From assembly GCA_963931865.1 (NCBI GenBank), contig OZ007515.1:5128793-5192792 (forward strand): a DNA stretch of 64,000 nt, given 5' to 3'. Position 1 is the first letter of the stretch, and each line of letters opens with the position of its first letter. Position numbers and translations under genes: made by a program. The DNA comes from Axinella damicornis (taxonomy: Eukaryota > Porifera > Demospongiae > Axinellida > Axinellidae). The notes beneath the pieces were generated by a model. It did not search any database. It was not told where the DNA came from and worked only from the letters and a program-made list of their open reading frames with translations. Shown piece by piece: positions 35,053 to 46,134 of this stretch.

Positions 35053-35233
35053 TAGCCTTGTTCCCAGGCCTACCCTGTTTCTGCTCTTCGATTTCAGTTT
35101 TCATCGATAATAATACGCGGAAGTGTAAGAGCGGTGTTCCTCCGCTTCCGTGCATTATTATGTCACTCTTCCACTTCCATGTCAGCGCAAACCGAAGGAC
35201 AGAAAACAGGGTAGGCCTGGGTCTGAGGCTAAC
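35053..35233. mobile_element. TAGCCTTG TIR element with nested hairpin
   Basis: Left AGCCTTGTTCCCAGGCCTAC and right GTAGGCCTGGGTCTGAGGCT are inverted. The interior includes inverted TCTTCGATTTC/GCAAACCGAAG and CGGAAGTG...CACTTCC blocks. The same interior recurs in the array modules near 37195, 38627 and 40750. Confidence 0.7.
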
Positions 35234-36441
35234 AGCCCATTTACACTACAGACCAAGAACGGTGGATTCACTCCAGTTCGATGCGGATCGATCTAGGAGG
35301 GTTTTAACACTACGCCGCGCGAGTGATCCATGTAGGTGTGTTTCGGTCGAAGTTCATGATTATAGTCACGTGCCCGGATCACATACTCACGAGACTAGTC
35401 GTGTCCAATATACAACACCATGACAACCCCTAGTCTCGAAACCAGACCCTTAGAGGTCTGGTTCTGATATCATTGGCAACTGTCCACGCCCTACCAACGG
35501 ATTCGATTCTGTTTACACTTGGGGCGGGAGCGCACCGGGTCGGACCTAGTTCGATGAGGTTTGGCGCTCCAGTACACAGTGGATTGGGGCGGTTGGGTTT
35601 GCATTTACATTACGAGGAAATTCGAACCAGTTCGAGCTCCAGAGCGCTAATGTAAACGGGCTGCAATAGTTTGCCACAGTAAGCAATCAAATTCAAAGGC
35701 AGGCGGGCCATTCCCGCACCCTTGTTCCTAGGGATTCCCTAGATAATTGGCAGTATAGCCTTGGAGGTCTGGTCATGTAGCCTCACTCCCACCTCCAGTC
35801 GCAAGTATGGAGGGGGAAGGCCTGATCATGTATAGTGGTGTCAGGTAGACAGATGGCAGGCACAGAGCTGTAATAATTCTTATCTCACGTCAACCCGTTC
35901 ATGTTTTTGTCAACAATGTTCTGAATACTCCGGCCTCCAGGCCTCAGACTGACATTACAATGAGATTCATCATCAGGCACCACTCCTCGTGTGCGTTTAC
36001 CAGACAACAATTTAGACAGGAGGTGAGGTGAGATCGGCTTGGGAACAAGACTATACTGGTCACATGCACAACGCCAGATAGACAGAGATATAGGGTAGAC
36101 ACTGGTGAGGAGGACCCTTCTCTTACATTTTGTGGACTGAGTGTCAGTGAGTGATCATAGCCTCGAACCCAGGCGCGGAGTGATCAGTACTAGACATACA
36201 GTTCAGTGGTCTTGCCCAAGTACGATCAGCATGACAGCTTGCTACAGGCATGAGTCATGGGTCCTGCTTTCAGTACCAGCAATGTAACATTGTGGGTCCT
36301 CCCTCCCCTGATATAGCTTTGCAGGTCGGCACCTGAAGATCTTGTTCCAGTGTCTCTCTCTGCTCCAGGAGCGAGGTGGTTGGCTGCAATGGTTTTCCTC
36401 CTGGTGATCTAACGCTGACTGGTCATGCCGTCATGCAGCCT

Positions 36442-36444
<3 letters not shown>

Positions 36445-36479
<35 letters not shown>
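36445..36479. repeat. Poly-G run, 35 bp, in module A
   Basis: The equivalent run is 12 bp at 37854-37865, 14 bp at 40005-40018, 35 bp at 43014-43048 and 27 bp at 44258-44284, so this is a homopolymer that varies between paralogous copies. Confidence 0.9.
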
Positions 36480-36480
<1 letters not shown>

Positions 36481-39400
36481 GACAAAAGGAGGATGTCACG
36501 CACCCTAACCAGATGTGGCGCACATCATGCAATTTGGTCTCTCAACAATACGCTTCTTCTGTCCCAGTGAATGTCTACAGTCCTGTCATTGCAATTTATA
36601 TATATGACCCCAAATCACCATGCAGCACTCGAAGGAAACAGTGTGGAGGGAAGGGGTATAGCTAACCCAGTGAACAGCTTGGAAAAAGTTCCTCTATTGC
36701 AGCTTCACTATGCAGTCTTTACTAGCTCAACTGCCTCCTCTGTCCGGAAGGCCCAGGATCTTGTTCATAACAACCTACACATCTCACATCTCACTCATCA
36801 CCATCTCACTCATCCACATCTCACAGTGACACATCTCAATCACATCCACAGCTCACACATTACACATCTCACATACCTCCTCCAGTTCAATGTAGAATGC
36901 TACGTATGTAGCTGGAGATGTAGACATCCTTGTTCCTGCACTCAAAAAGGTGGGGCTTGAACAACAGCACCTGAGAAATGTATATTGTGACACATCGGTC
37001 AGCTACTAATGCTCTAGGACAATTAAGTCACAGCACTTCAGGTGATGGAAAAAGGAAGCTAGGTCACATGACCTCATGTGACACTAGAGATTACATGACA
37101 CAATGCTCACCTTGCATAGGTCACATGGCCTCATGTAACTCCAGAGGGAGGGTTACAGAGGGAGGGTTTTGGGGAAGGTCACATGACTTAGATGACCCAG
37201 ACCTATATACCCTGTTTTCTGCTCTTTGCTTTGCATTGATAATAATGCACGGAAGCGGAAGAGCGGCACTCTTCCGCTTCCGTGTATTACTCTTCCACTT
37301 CCGTGTATTATTACCCCATGCTAGACTGGGAGGGATGCTGGTCACTCTTCGAGTTGTAGCGAATCCAGCCAGAGCAAGTAGTCTTGGTACCACGCTCTTA
37401 TGCACGTGGTTTCAGGAATTGAGCTGTTTTTATGAAATGGTCATAATTTGAGCACAATAGCAAGACCAGGAGCGCATAATGACGTAGAAAGCGGAAGACT
37501 AGCATGGGAATAATAGCAATTCTGGAATAGAATAATAACAATAATCAGCCTAATCATTGGCATTCCTGGGAATGATCCCGTCTCAAAAGTGGTCGGGCCA
37601 AACCCGACCAGCACGACTGCTTGCTACAGGCATGAGTCATGGGTCCTACTTTCACTACCAGCAATGTAACATTGTGGGTCCTCCCTCCCTTGATATAGCT
37701 TTGCAGGTCTGTCTGTACCTGAAGATCTTGTTCCAGTGTCTCTCTCTGCTCCAGGAGGTGGTTGGCTGCAACGGTGATCAATCCTCCTGGTGCTCTAACT
37801 TATAACTTTTTCTTGGGCTGAGGTCATCTGGTCATGCCGTCATGCAGCCTGGAGGGGGGGGGGGGAGACAAAAGAAGAGTGGAGGATGTCACGCACCCTA
37901 ATCAGATTTGGCGCACATCATGCAATTTGGTCTCAACAATACGCTTCTTCTGTCTCAGTGAATGTCTACAGTCCTGTCATGGCAATTTATGACTCCAAAT
38001 CGCCATGCACACAAAGGAAACAGTGTGGAGGGAAGGGGTACAGCTAACCCAGTGAACAGCTTGGATCTATTGCAGCTTCACTATGCAATCTCAACTGCCT
38101 CCTTTGTCCTCTTGCTGGAGGCCCAGGATCTGTTCATCACAACCTACACTTTCTATAAACACATCTCACTCATCCACATCTCACACATCTAAATACCACA
38201 TCTACATCTTATCTCACATATCCACATCTCACATCCACATCTCACAGTGACACATCTCAATCACATCCACATCTCACACATTACACATCTCACATACTGC
38301 ATATGCCTCCTCCAGTTCATTGTAGAGTGCTACGTATGTAGCTGGAGATGTAGACATCCTTGTTCCTGCACTCAAAAAGGTGGGGCTCGAACAACAGCAC
38401 CTGAGAAATACATTGGTCAGCTACTAATGCTCCAGGACAAGTCACGTACAGCACTTCAAGCGATGGAAAAGGAAGGTCAAATGACCTCATGTGACACTAG
38501 AGGGAAGTCACATGACTTGGTGGTGTATGCTCGCCTTTCCATAGGTCACATGCCATTGGCCTCATGTAACTCCAGAGGGAGGGTTACAGAGGGAGGGTTT
38601 TGGGGAAGGTCACATGACTTAGTTGACCAAGGCCTTTGTTTTCTGCTCTTCGGTTTGCATTGATAAAAATGCACGAAGCGGAAGAGCGGCACTCTTCCGC
38701 TTCCGTGTATTACTCTTCCACTTCCGTGTATCATTATCAATGCAATCCGAAGAACAGATAACGGGGTAGGCCTGGGAACGAGGCTAATAGTTTGCCACAG
38801 TAAGCACTTAAATGGCAGGTGGGCCATTCCTGCGAGTCTTGTTCCTAGGGATTCCCTAGATCATAGCCTTGGAGGTCTGGTCATGTAGCCTCACTCCCAC
38901 CTCCACTCGCATGCAGTATGCAAGAATGGAGGGGAAGGCCTGAGTCATGTATAGTGGTGTCAGGTAGAGAGATGGCAGACGCAGAGCTGTAATAATTCCT
39001 ATCTCACGTCGACCCATCCACGTCATTGATGCTGCCTTGTGAACTCTCTGGCCTCCAGCCCACAGACTGACATTACAATGAGATTCATCGTCAGACACCA
39101 CTCCCTGTGTGTTTACCAGATACATGCCCATATCTCCGAGTCCTTCCCCCTCTGTATTTGCATTTATTGCAAGTGATCAGAGACTGGAGGTGAGGTGAGA
39201 ACGGCTTGGAACAAGACCACTGGTCACATGCACAACACCAGATAGACAGAGAGTAGACACTTGTACATGTGGGGAGGACCCGGCTCTTACAGTGTCAGAC
39301 ATATACAGTTCAGTGGTCTTGCTACAGTGATGTTGGCTCAGCTGCAACCGCCTATTAAAAGCCCCTTGTCCGTCTCAAGCTGGCAATACTTCCCAGCGGA

Positions 39401-42007
39401 ATAATAGCAAGCCGCACGTGCAAATCGTGATGGGGCAGCAAAGCGAGTCGAACAGCAACCAACGCAGCACAAGGACAATGTCATTCTATGACAGCAGTGA
39501 GGATGAAGATAGGGAGAGACTGGGAGGGATGCTGGTCACTCTTTGAGTTGTAGTGAATCCAAGTAGTCTCGGTACCAGGCTCTCACACACGTGATTTCAG
39601 GAATTAAGCTGTTTTCTCTTTACGAAATCATAGTTTGAACACAATAGGAAGACCAGGAGCGCATAATGACGTAGAGAGCAGAAGACTAGCATGGGAATTC
39701 TGGAAAAGAATAATAACTCAGCCTAATCATTGGCATTGCTGGGAATGATCCCGTCTCAAATGAAAACCCGACCAGCACGACTGCTTGCTACAGGCTTGAG
39801 TCATGGGTCCTCTGCCTTTCAGTACCTGCAATGTGGATCCTCTCTCCCCTGATCATGATATTGCTTTGCAGGTTTGCACCTGACAATCTTGTTCCAGTGT
39901 CTCCCTCTGCTCCAGGAGGTGGTTGGCTGCAACGGTGTTCCTCCTGGTGCTCTAACTTTTCTTGGGCTGACAAGTCATCTGGTCATGCCGTCATGCAGCC
40001 TGGAGGGGGGGGGGGGGGACAAAAGAATAGTGGAGGATGTCATGCACCCTAATCAGATGTGGCGCACATCATGCAATTTGGTCTCAACAATACGCTTCTT
40101 CTGTCTCAGTGAATGTCTACAGTCCTGTCATGGCAATTTATGACCCCAAATCATCATGCACGCGAAGAAAACAGTGTGGAGGGAAGGGGTACAGCTAACT
40201 CAGTGAACAGCTTGGATCTATTGCAGCTTCACTATGCAATCTTTACTAGCTCAACTGCCTCCTCTGTCCGGAAGGCCCAGGATCTTGTTCATCACAACCT
40301 AAACTTTCTGTATTCACATCCACATCTCACTCATCCACATCTCATGATCACACATCCACATATCACACATCTCAATCACATCCACAGATCACACATTACA
40401 CAGCTCACATACTGCATATGCCTCCTCCAGTTCATTGTAGAATGCTACGTATGTAGCTGGAGATGTAGACATCCTTGTTCCTGCACTCAAAAAGGTGGGG
40501 CTGGAACAACAGCACCTGAGAAATATTGTGACACATCGGTCAGCTACTAATGCTCTAGGACAATTAAGTCACAGCACTTCAGGTGCTGGAAAAAGGAAGG
40601 TCACATGACCTCATGTGACACTAGAGGGAAGTCACATGACTTGGTGGTGCAAGGAGATTACATGACATAATGCTCACCTTGCTATAGGTCACGTGGCCTC
40701 ATGTAACTCCATAGGGAGAGGGTTTTGGGGAAGGTCACATGACCTAGCTGACCCCAGGCCTACTCTGTTTTCTGCTCTTTGGTTTGCATTGATAATAATA
40801 CACGGAAGCGGAAGAGCGGCACTCTTCCGCTTCCGTGTATTACTCTTCCACTTCCTGTATCATTATCAATGCAATCCGAAGAACAGATAACGGTGTAGGC
40901 CTGGGAACGAGGCTAATAGTTTGCCACAGTAAGCAATCAAATTCCTCAAAAGGCAGGTGGGCCATTCCTGCAGCCTTGTTCCTAGGGATTCCCTAGATCA
41001 TTTGCAGTATAGTCTTGGAGGTCGGGTCATGTAGCCTCACTCCCACCTCCAGTCGCATGCAGTATGCAAGTATGGAGGGGAAGGCCTGAGAGATGTGGTC
41101 ATGTATAGTGGTGTCATTAGGTAGACAGATGGCAGACACAGAAGGGGAAAGAGATATGGTCATGTACAGTGACGTCTGGTAAACACACGGGGAGTGGTGT
41201 CTGACGATGAATCTCATTGGAATGTCAGTCAGAGTATTCACAAGGCAGCATCAATGTTCACAATGACTTGGACGGGTTGACGTGAGATAGGAATTATTAC
41301 AGCTCTGTATTTGCATATTGCAAGTGATTAGAGACTGGAGGTGAGGTGAGATCGGCTTGGGAACAAGATTATACAGGTCACATGCACAACGCCAGATAGA
41401 CAGAGGGTAGACACTTGTGGGGAGGACCCTTCTCTTACATTTTGTGGACAGAGTGTCAGTGAGTGATCAGTGCTAGACAGATACAGTTCAGTGGTCTTGC
41501 TACAGTGATGCTGGCTCAGCTGCAACCACCTATCACATGCGTCTTGTCCGTAGCTGGCTATACTTCTCAGTGGAATAATAGCAAGCTGCATGCTTAAATC
41601 GTGATGTGGCAGCAATTCAATATGGTAGAGTCAACTGCGAGTCGAACAGCAACCAACGCAACATAAGGACAATGTCATTCTATGACAGCAGTGAGGATGA
41701 AGGGAGAGACTGGGAGGGATGCTGGTCATGCAACTCTTCAAGTTGCAGCGAATCCAGCCAGAGCAAGTAGTCTTGGTACCACGCTCTTATGCACGTGGTT
41801 TCAGGAATTGAGTGGTTTTCTCTTTACATAATTTGAGCAAGACCAGGAGCGCATAATGACGTAGAGAGTGGAAGACTTGCATGGGAATAACAGTTCTGGA
41901 CTAATCAGCCTAATCATGGGCATTGCTGGGAATGATCCCGTCTCAAAAGTAGTCGGGCCAAAACCCGACCAGCACGACTGCTTGCTACAGGCATCAGTCA
42001 TGCTCTG

Positions 42008-42811
42008 GGTGGTTAAGGCTGCCTCAGAAGTGAGACCAAGGGAATCTGAACAGTAGTTGTGTTTCATATTGCTGTGTCAACATTTATATATGCTTCCAAG
42101 TGAAACTTGGTTAACAGATTGTACAATCATAGCACTCTCAGAAAAATGTGGTTTTGCGTTGTTATGGCAACGTCAGGGATTACGTAATCGCTACATTCGG
42201 TAAACAACAACAACGCGGCATAAAAACCGTCGATGCGGAAATCTAGATGGGTTTAAAGGCGACATTTGTGTGCATGGATGGAAAGATCTAAGTGCGTACT
42301 CACTTATTCTGCCTGGAGGAAGGACGGAAATGTACTCGCTGAGAGCTGACGAGCACTTTTATTGTCATTTTAGGCAGAAATTTCTTGTATACAAGTCAGA
42401 AACGGCTTGTTAACTTTCCAAACGTTGACGATTCTGCTTCCATCCAGGCACGACTACTTTGTACACTCGTCCTAGCACACACAACGGCAGTTGAAAGCGT
42501 AGTTGACGGTGTTCTTCCTTTCCGCATTCCGCGAAACAGTCGCTCGATCGCCACACCTCGGTCCCGTGCAGAGACACCAAAACTGCTCCAGATCTCGCAA
42601 CTATGAGCCAGGTAGCTTCTATTCGTAATGTACAAGTACCCAACACGCATCTAATCCTGACTACGTAGTAGTGAAGCAACAGCTCTCGCTGGATCCCTCC
42701 AGCTGAGGCCAAACAGTCATCTAACTCTCTGACCACACCTCCGTAAATTACTTATAAATCTCCGTATAACATTGTACTACGTTCACAATTATTGAGGCAG
42801 CCTTAACCACC
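42008..42811. mobile_element. 804-bp TIR element inserted in module A
   Basis: Exact 19-bp terminal inverted repeats, GGTGGTTAAGGCTGCCTCA at the left and its reverse complement at the right. It interrupts the start of one module A copy, so the uninterrupted copies serve as empty sites. Flanks ATGCTCTG and ATGAGTGG are only a partial duplication. No transposase frame; best read as non-autonomous. Confidence 0.8.
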
Positions 42812-43013
42812 ATGAGTGGGTCCTGCTTTCAGTACCAGCAATGTAACATTGTGGGTCCTCCCTCCCCTGATATAGCTTTGCAGGTCTGTACCTGAAGATC
42901 TTGTTCCAGTGTCTCTCTGCTCCAGGAGGTGGTTGGCTGCAATGGTGTTCCTCCTGTCCTCCTGGTGATCTAACTTTTTCTTGGGCTGAGGTCATTTGGT
43001 CATGCAGCCTGCA

Positions 43014-43049
<36 letters not shown>

Positions 43050-45009
43050 GAGAAGAGTGGAGGAGGTCACACACCCTAATCAGATGTGGCGCACATCACG
43101 CAATTTGGTCTCAACAATGTGCTTCTTCTGTCTCAGTGAATGTCTACAGTCCTGTCATGGCAATTTATGACCCCAAATCACCATGCAGCACGCGAAGGAA
43201 ACAGTGTGGAGGGAAGGGGTATAGCTAACCCAGTGAACAGCTTGGAAAAAGTTCCTCTATTGCAGCTTCACTATGCAATCTTTACTAGCTCAACTGCCTC
43301 CTCTGTCTGGAAGGCCCAGGATCTTGTTCATCACAACCTACACTTTCTATATACACATCTCACATCGCACAGTGACACATCTCAATCACATCCATATCTC
43401 AATCACATCCACATCTCACACATTACACATCTCACATACTGCATATGCCTCCTCCAGTTCATTGTAGAATGCTATATATGCATGTAGCTGGAGATGTAGA
43501 CATGCTTGTTCCTGCACTCAAAAAGGTGGGGCTCGGACAACAGCACCTGAGAAATATTGACACATTGGTCAGCTACTAATGCTCTAGGACAAGTCACAGC
43601 ACTTCAGGTGATAGAAAAGGAAGGTCACATGACCGCATGTGACACTGGAGGGATGTCGCATGAGGTGGTGCAAGGAGATTGCATGACGTAATGCTCACCT
43701 TGCCATAGGTCACATGGCCTCACGTTCCAGAGGGAGGGTTTTGGGGAAGGTCACATGACTTACATGACCCAGACCTCGGAAGCGGAAGAGCATCAGTCTT
43801 CCACTTCCGTGTATTACTCTTCCACTTCTGTGTATTATTACTCCATGCTAGACTGGGAGGGATGCTGGTCACTCTTCGAGTTGTAGCGAATCCAGCCAGA
43901 GCAAGTAGTCTTGGTACCATGCTCGCACGTGGTTTCAGGAATTGAGCTGTTTTTATGTAATGGTCATAATTTGAACACAATAGCAAGACCAGGAGCGCAT
44001 AATGACGTAGAGAGCGGAAGACTAGCATGGGAATAATCAGCCTAATCATTGGCATTGCTGGGAATGATCCCGTCTCAAATGAAAACCCGACCAGCACGAC
44101 TGCTTGCTAATGGCATGAGTCATGGGTCCTCTGACTTTCAGTACCAGCAATGTGGGTCCTCCCTCGGTCTGCACAACGGTACGGTGTTCCTCCTGGTGCT
44201 CTAACTGGATTAACTGTTCTTGGGCTGAGGTCATCTGGTCATGCTGTCTTGCAGCCTGGGGGGGGGGGGGGGGGGGGGGGGGGGAGAAGAAGTCACACAC
44301 CCTAACCAGGTGTGGGCACATATCAAGCAATTTGGTCTCAACAATATGCTTCTTCTGTCTCAGTGAATGTCTACAGTTCTGTCATGGCAAATCACCACGC
44401 ATGCGAAGGAAACAGTGTGGAGGGAAGGGGCATAGCTAACCCAGTAAAAAACTTGGACCTCTATTGCAGCTTCACTATGCAATCTTTACTAGCTAAACCG
44501 CCTCCTCTGTCAGACTGTCCTCTTCCTGGAAGGGCCAGGATCTTGTTCATCACAACCTACACCTTCTATATACATCCTCAGTGCCATGGATGCCTAGCTA
44601 TATCCTATGCCCATGGTGGGTTTTCTTTTTATGAACACTCACTAAGCATACGGACGGTACGTTGTCCTGGAGCGTTTTGCTTTACTTCCCTTCCCCATTC
44701 TCTCTCTTCACTTAATACCTTCAACCAGATGGTCATGGACTACTTACAGAAATGGATTCTCAAGGCCAACTGCAACCTCGGCGGTCTCGTTCCAACCTTG
44801 TCAAACTTATTCCCAAGCGGCATGGGGTTTGTAGTCTTTGCCAGCTTCTCACCACCACCACTAGTCTCGCGGACCCAGCCTCTATCCACAGGCCTGGCCT
44901 ACGTAACAACATTGAAGTCAACAATACGGGCAGCAACAGAGAGAACGCCAATGGCAGAGGGCCAACCGGAGGAGGTCAACGCCATCGGTAACCGATGAAA
45001 ACGACAGAG

Positions 45010-45150
45010 ACAACCACACCTGGCGTTTCCCGCCAAAATTTGGCTAGATACCAACCAATCAGATTAAGCCTAGAGCATTATCGGCGCGCGCCTTACCGGC
45101 CGGCTTCTGCGGGTATATAAAGCGGTCCCAGCTCTGCGGAAGCCATTCGG
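45010..45150 (+). promoter_or_regulatory. Possible TATA/CCAAT/E2F-type promoter
   Basis: Within about 110 bp: TTTCCCGCCAAAA (E2F-like), ACCAATCAG (CCAAT box) and GGTATATAAAG (TATA) in the order and spacing of an S-phase type core promoter. No coding exon is recognised downstream; a G-rich array begins at about 45225. Motif-based only. Confidence 0.35.
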
Positions 45151-45224
45151 GCCTAGGTTTAGCTCGGGTGAGGTTAAGGTGAGGTGAGCCCTCACCCTAA
45201 CCTTAACCCTTGCTGCATCTTCGC

Positions 45225-45540
45225 TCAAGGGGGTGGGGAGCATTAGGGGGGCGGGGAGCATTGGGGGGGGCGGGGAGCATTGGGGGGGCGGGGAGCATTG
45301 GGGGGGCGGGGCTGGGGTGGGAGCATGTGGGGGGGTGGGAGCATGGGGGCGGGGCTGGAGCATGGGGGCGGGGCTGGAGCATGTGGGGGGCTGGGGTGGG
45401 AGCATGGGGGCGGGGGTGGGAGCATGGGGGCGGGGCTGGGGTTGGAGCATGGGGGCGGGGCTGGGGTGGGAGCATGGGGGCGGGGCTGGGGTGGGAGCAT
45501 GGGGGCGGGGTTTGGGTGCATGGGAGCAGGGGGCTGGGTC
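45225..45540. repeat. G-rich minisatellite (GGGAGCATGGGGGCGGGGCT)
   Basis: About 12-13 units of 20-27 bp built from GGAGCATGGGGGCGGGGCTGG, giving Gly-rich frames on the plus strand and Pro-rich frames on the minus strand. Strong G-quadruplex potential. Confidence 0.9.
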
Positions 45541-46134
45541 ATGGCGGAGTGTGGTGATTGTGTATTATTATTCTAAATTACAATAGCTATAATATCAGTA
45601 TAGGACGAAGGAGATCTATAGGGGAGGTCATCTACTTTAAAAATAATAAGCCCGGTATAATTATTTGAAGGGAATTGGGCTTACATGTGAGTTCAGCAGT
45701 TTTGTCTCCATCATCTTTGCCTGCAGTATACATATGTGCAACTTGCTATGCTACAGTTGAGGACATCAATTCCACATGCAGGTAATTTATTATACCCATA
45801 CTTACGGGTCTGCTGCACTACAAGCAGCTGTTCACAATTATGCTTTAGATGTAGCTTGCAGGAAGAGCTGCAGTGCATGGTGTGATGCCTGCATTGGTGA
45901 ACTAAGTGATAAGCACACACCAATAATCTTACCGGCCCTTCAGATTTTCTAATCTCATTCACATGTAATGGAGTGATTTTAGCAGGGTCACTTCCCATCT
46001 ATTATTATCCTCAGCACAGCTCCGCACATCACAGGTCAGCATCATTCATTGTCTACACTTGAATAGCAATAATTTGACAAATGAGTATAAAAAAATGTGT
46101 ATTCTAATCATACATGACTATGCACATTGCCTCC
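45541..46134. other. Region 3' of EIF2S2, no gene recognised
   Basis: Contains the presumed 3' UTR and downstream sequence of the minus-strand EIF2S2 gene. No obvious second gene. Confidence 0.4.

Larger units (their letters stand above)
35668..44585 (+). repeat. Segmental repeat array, modules A, B and C
   Basis: Three long modules recur in one orientation. A (starts CATGAGTCATGGGTCCT; contains a poly-G run and CTGCACTCAAAAAGGTGGGG) at about 36240, 37620, 39785, 42812 and 44105. B (starts TTTGCCACAGTAAGCA) at about 35668, 38790 and 40915. C (starts GACTGGGAGGGATGCTGGTC) at about 37324, 39515, 41708 and 43850. Copies differ by small indels and by poly-G length. The open frames across A begin at GTG/ATG in each copy but are interrupted differently and match nothing recognised, so no gene is called. 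Confidence 0.85.

Noticed and set aside
36571..43487. Recurrent ~115-157 codon frames in module A as a gene family
   Set aside because: They start at the same point but frameshift or stop differently in each copy, match no domain and span a CACATCTCA-type tandem tract.
45203..45586. Pro-rich and Gly-rich proteins
   Set aside because: Frames across the G-rich minisatellite on both strands, with no splice support or conserved domain.
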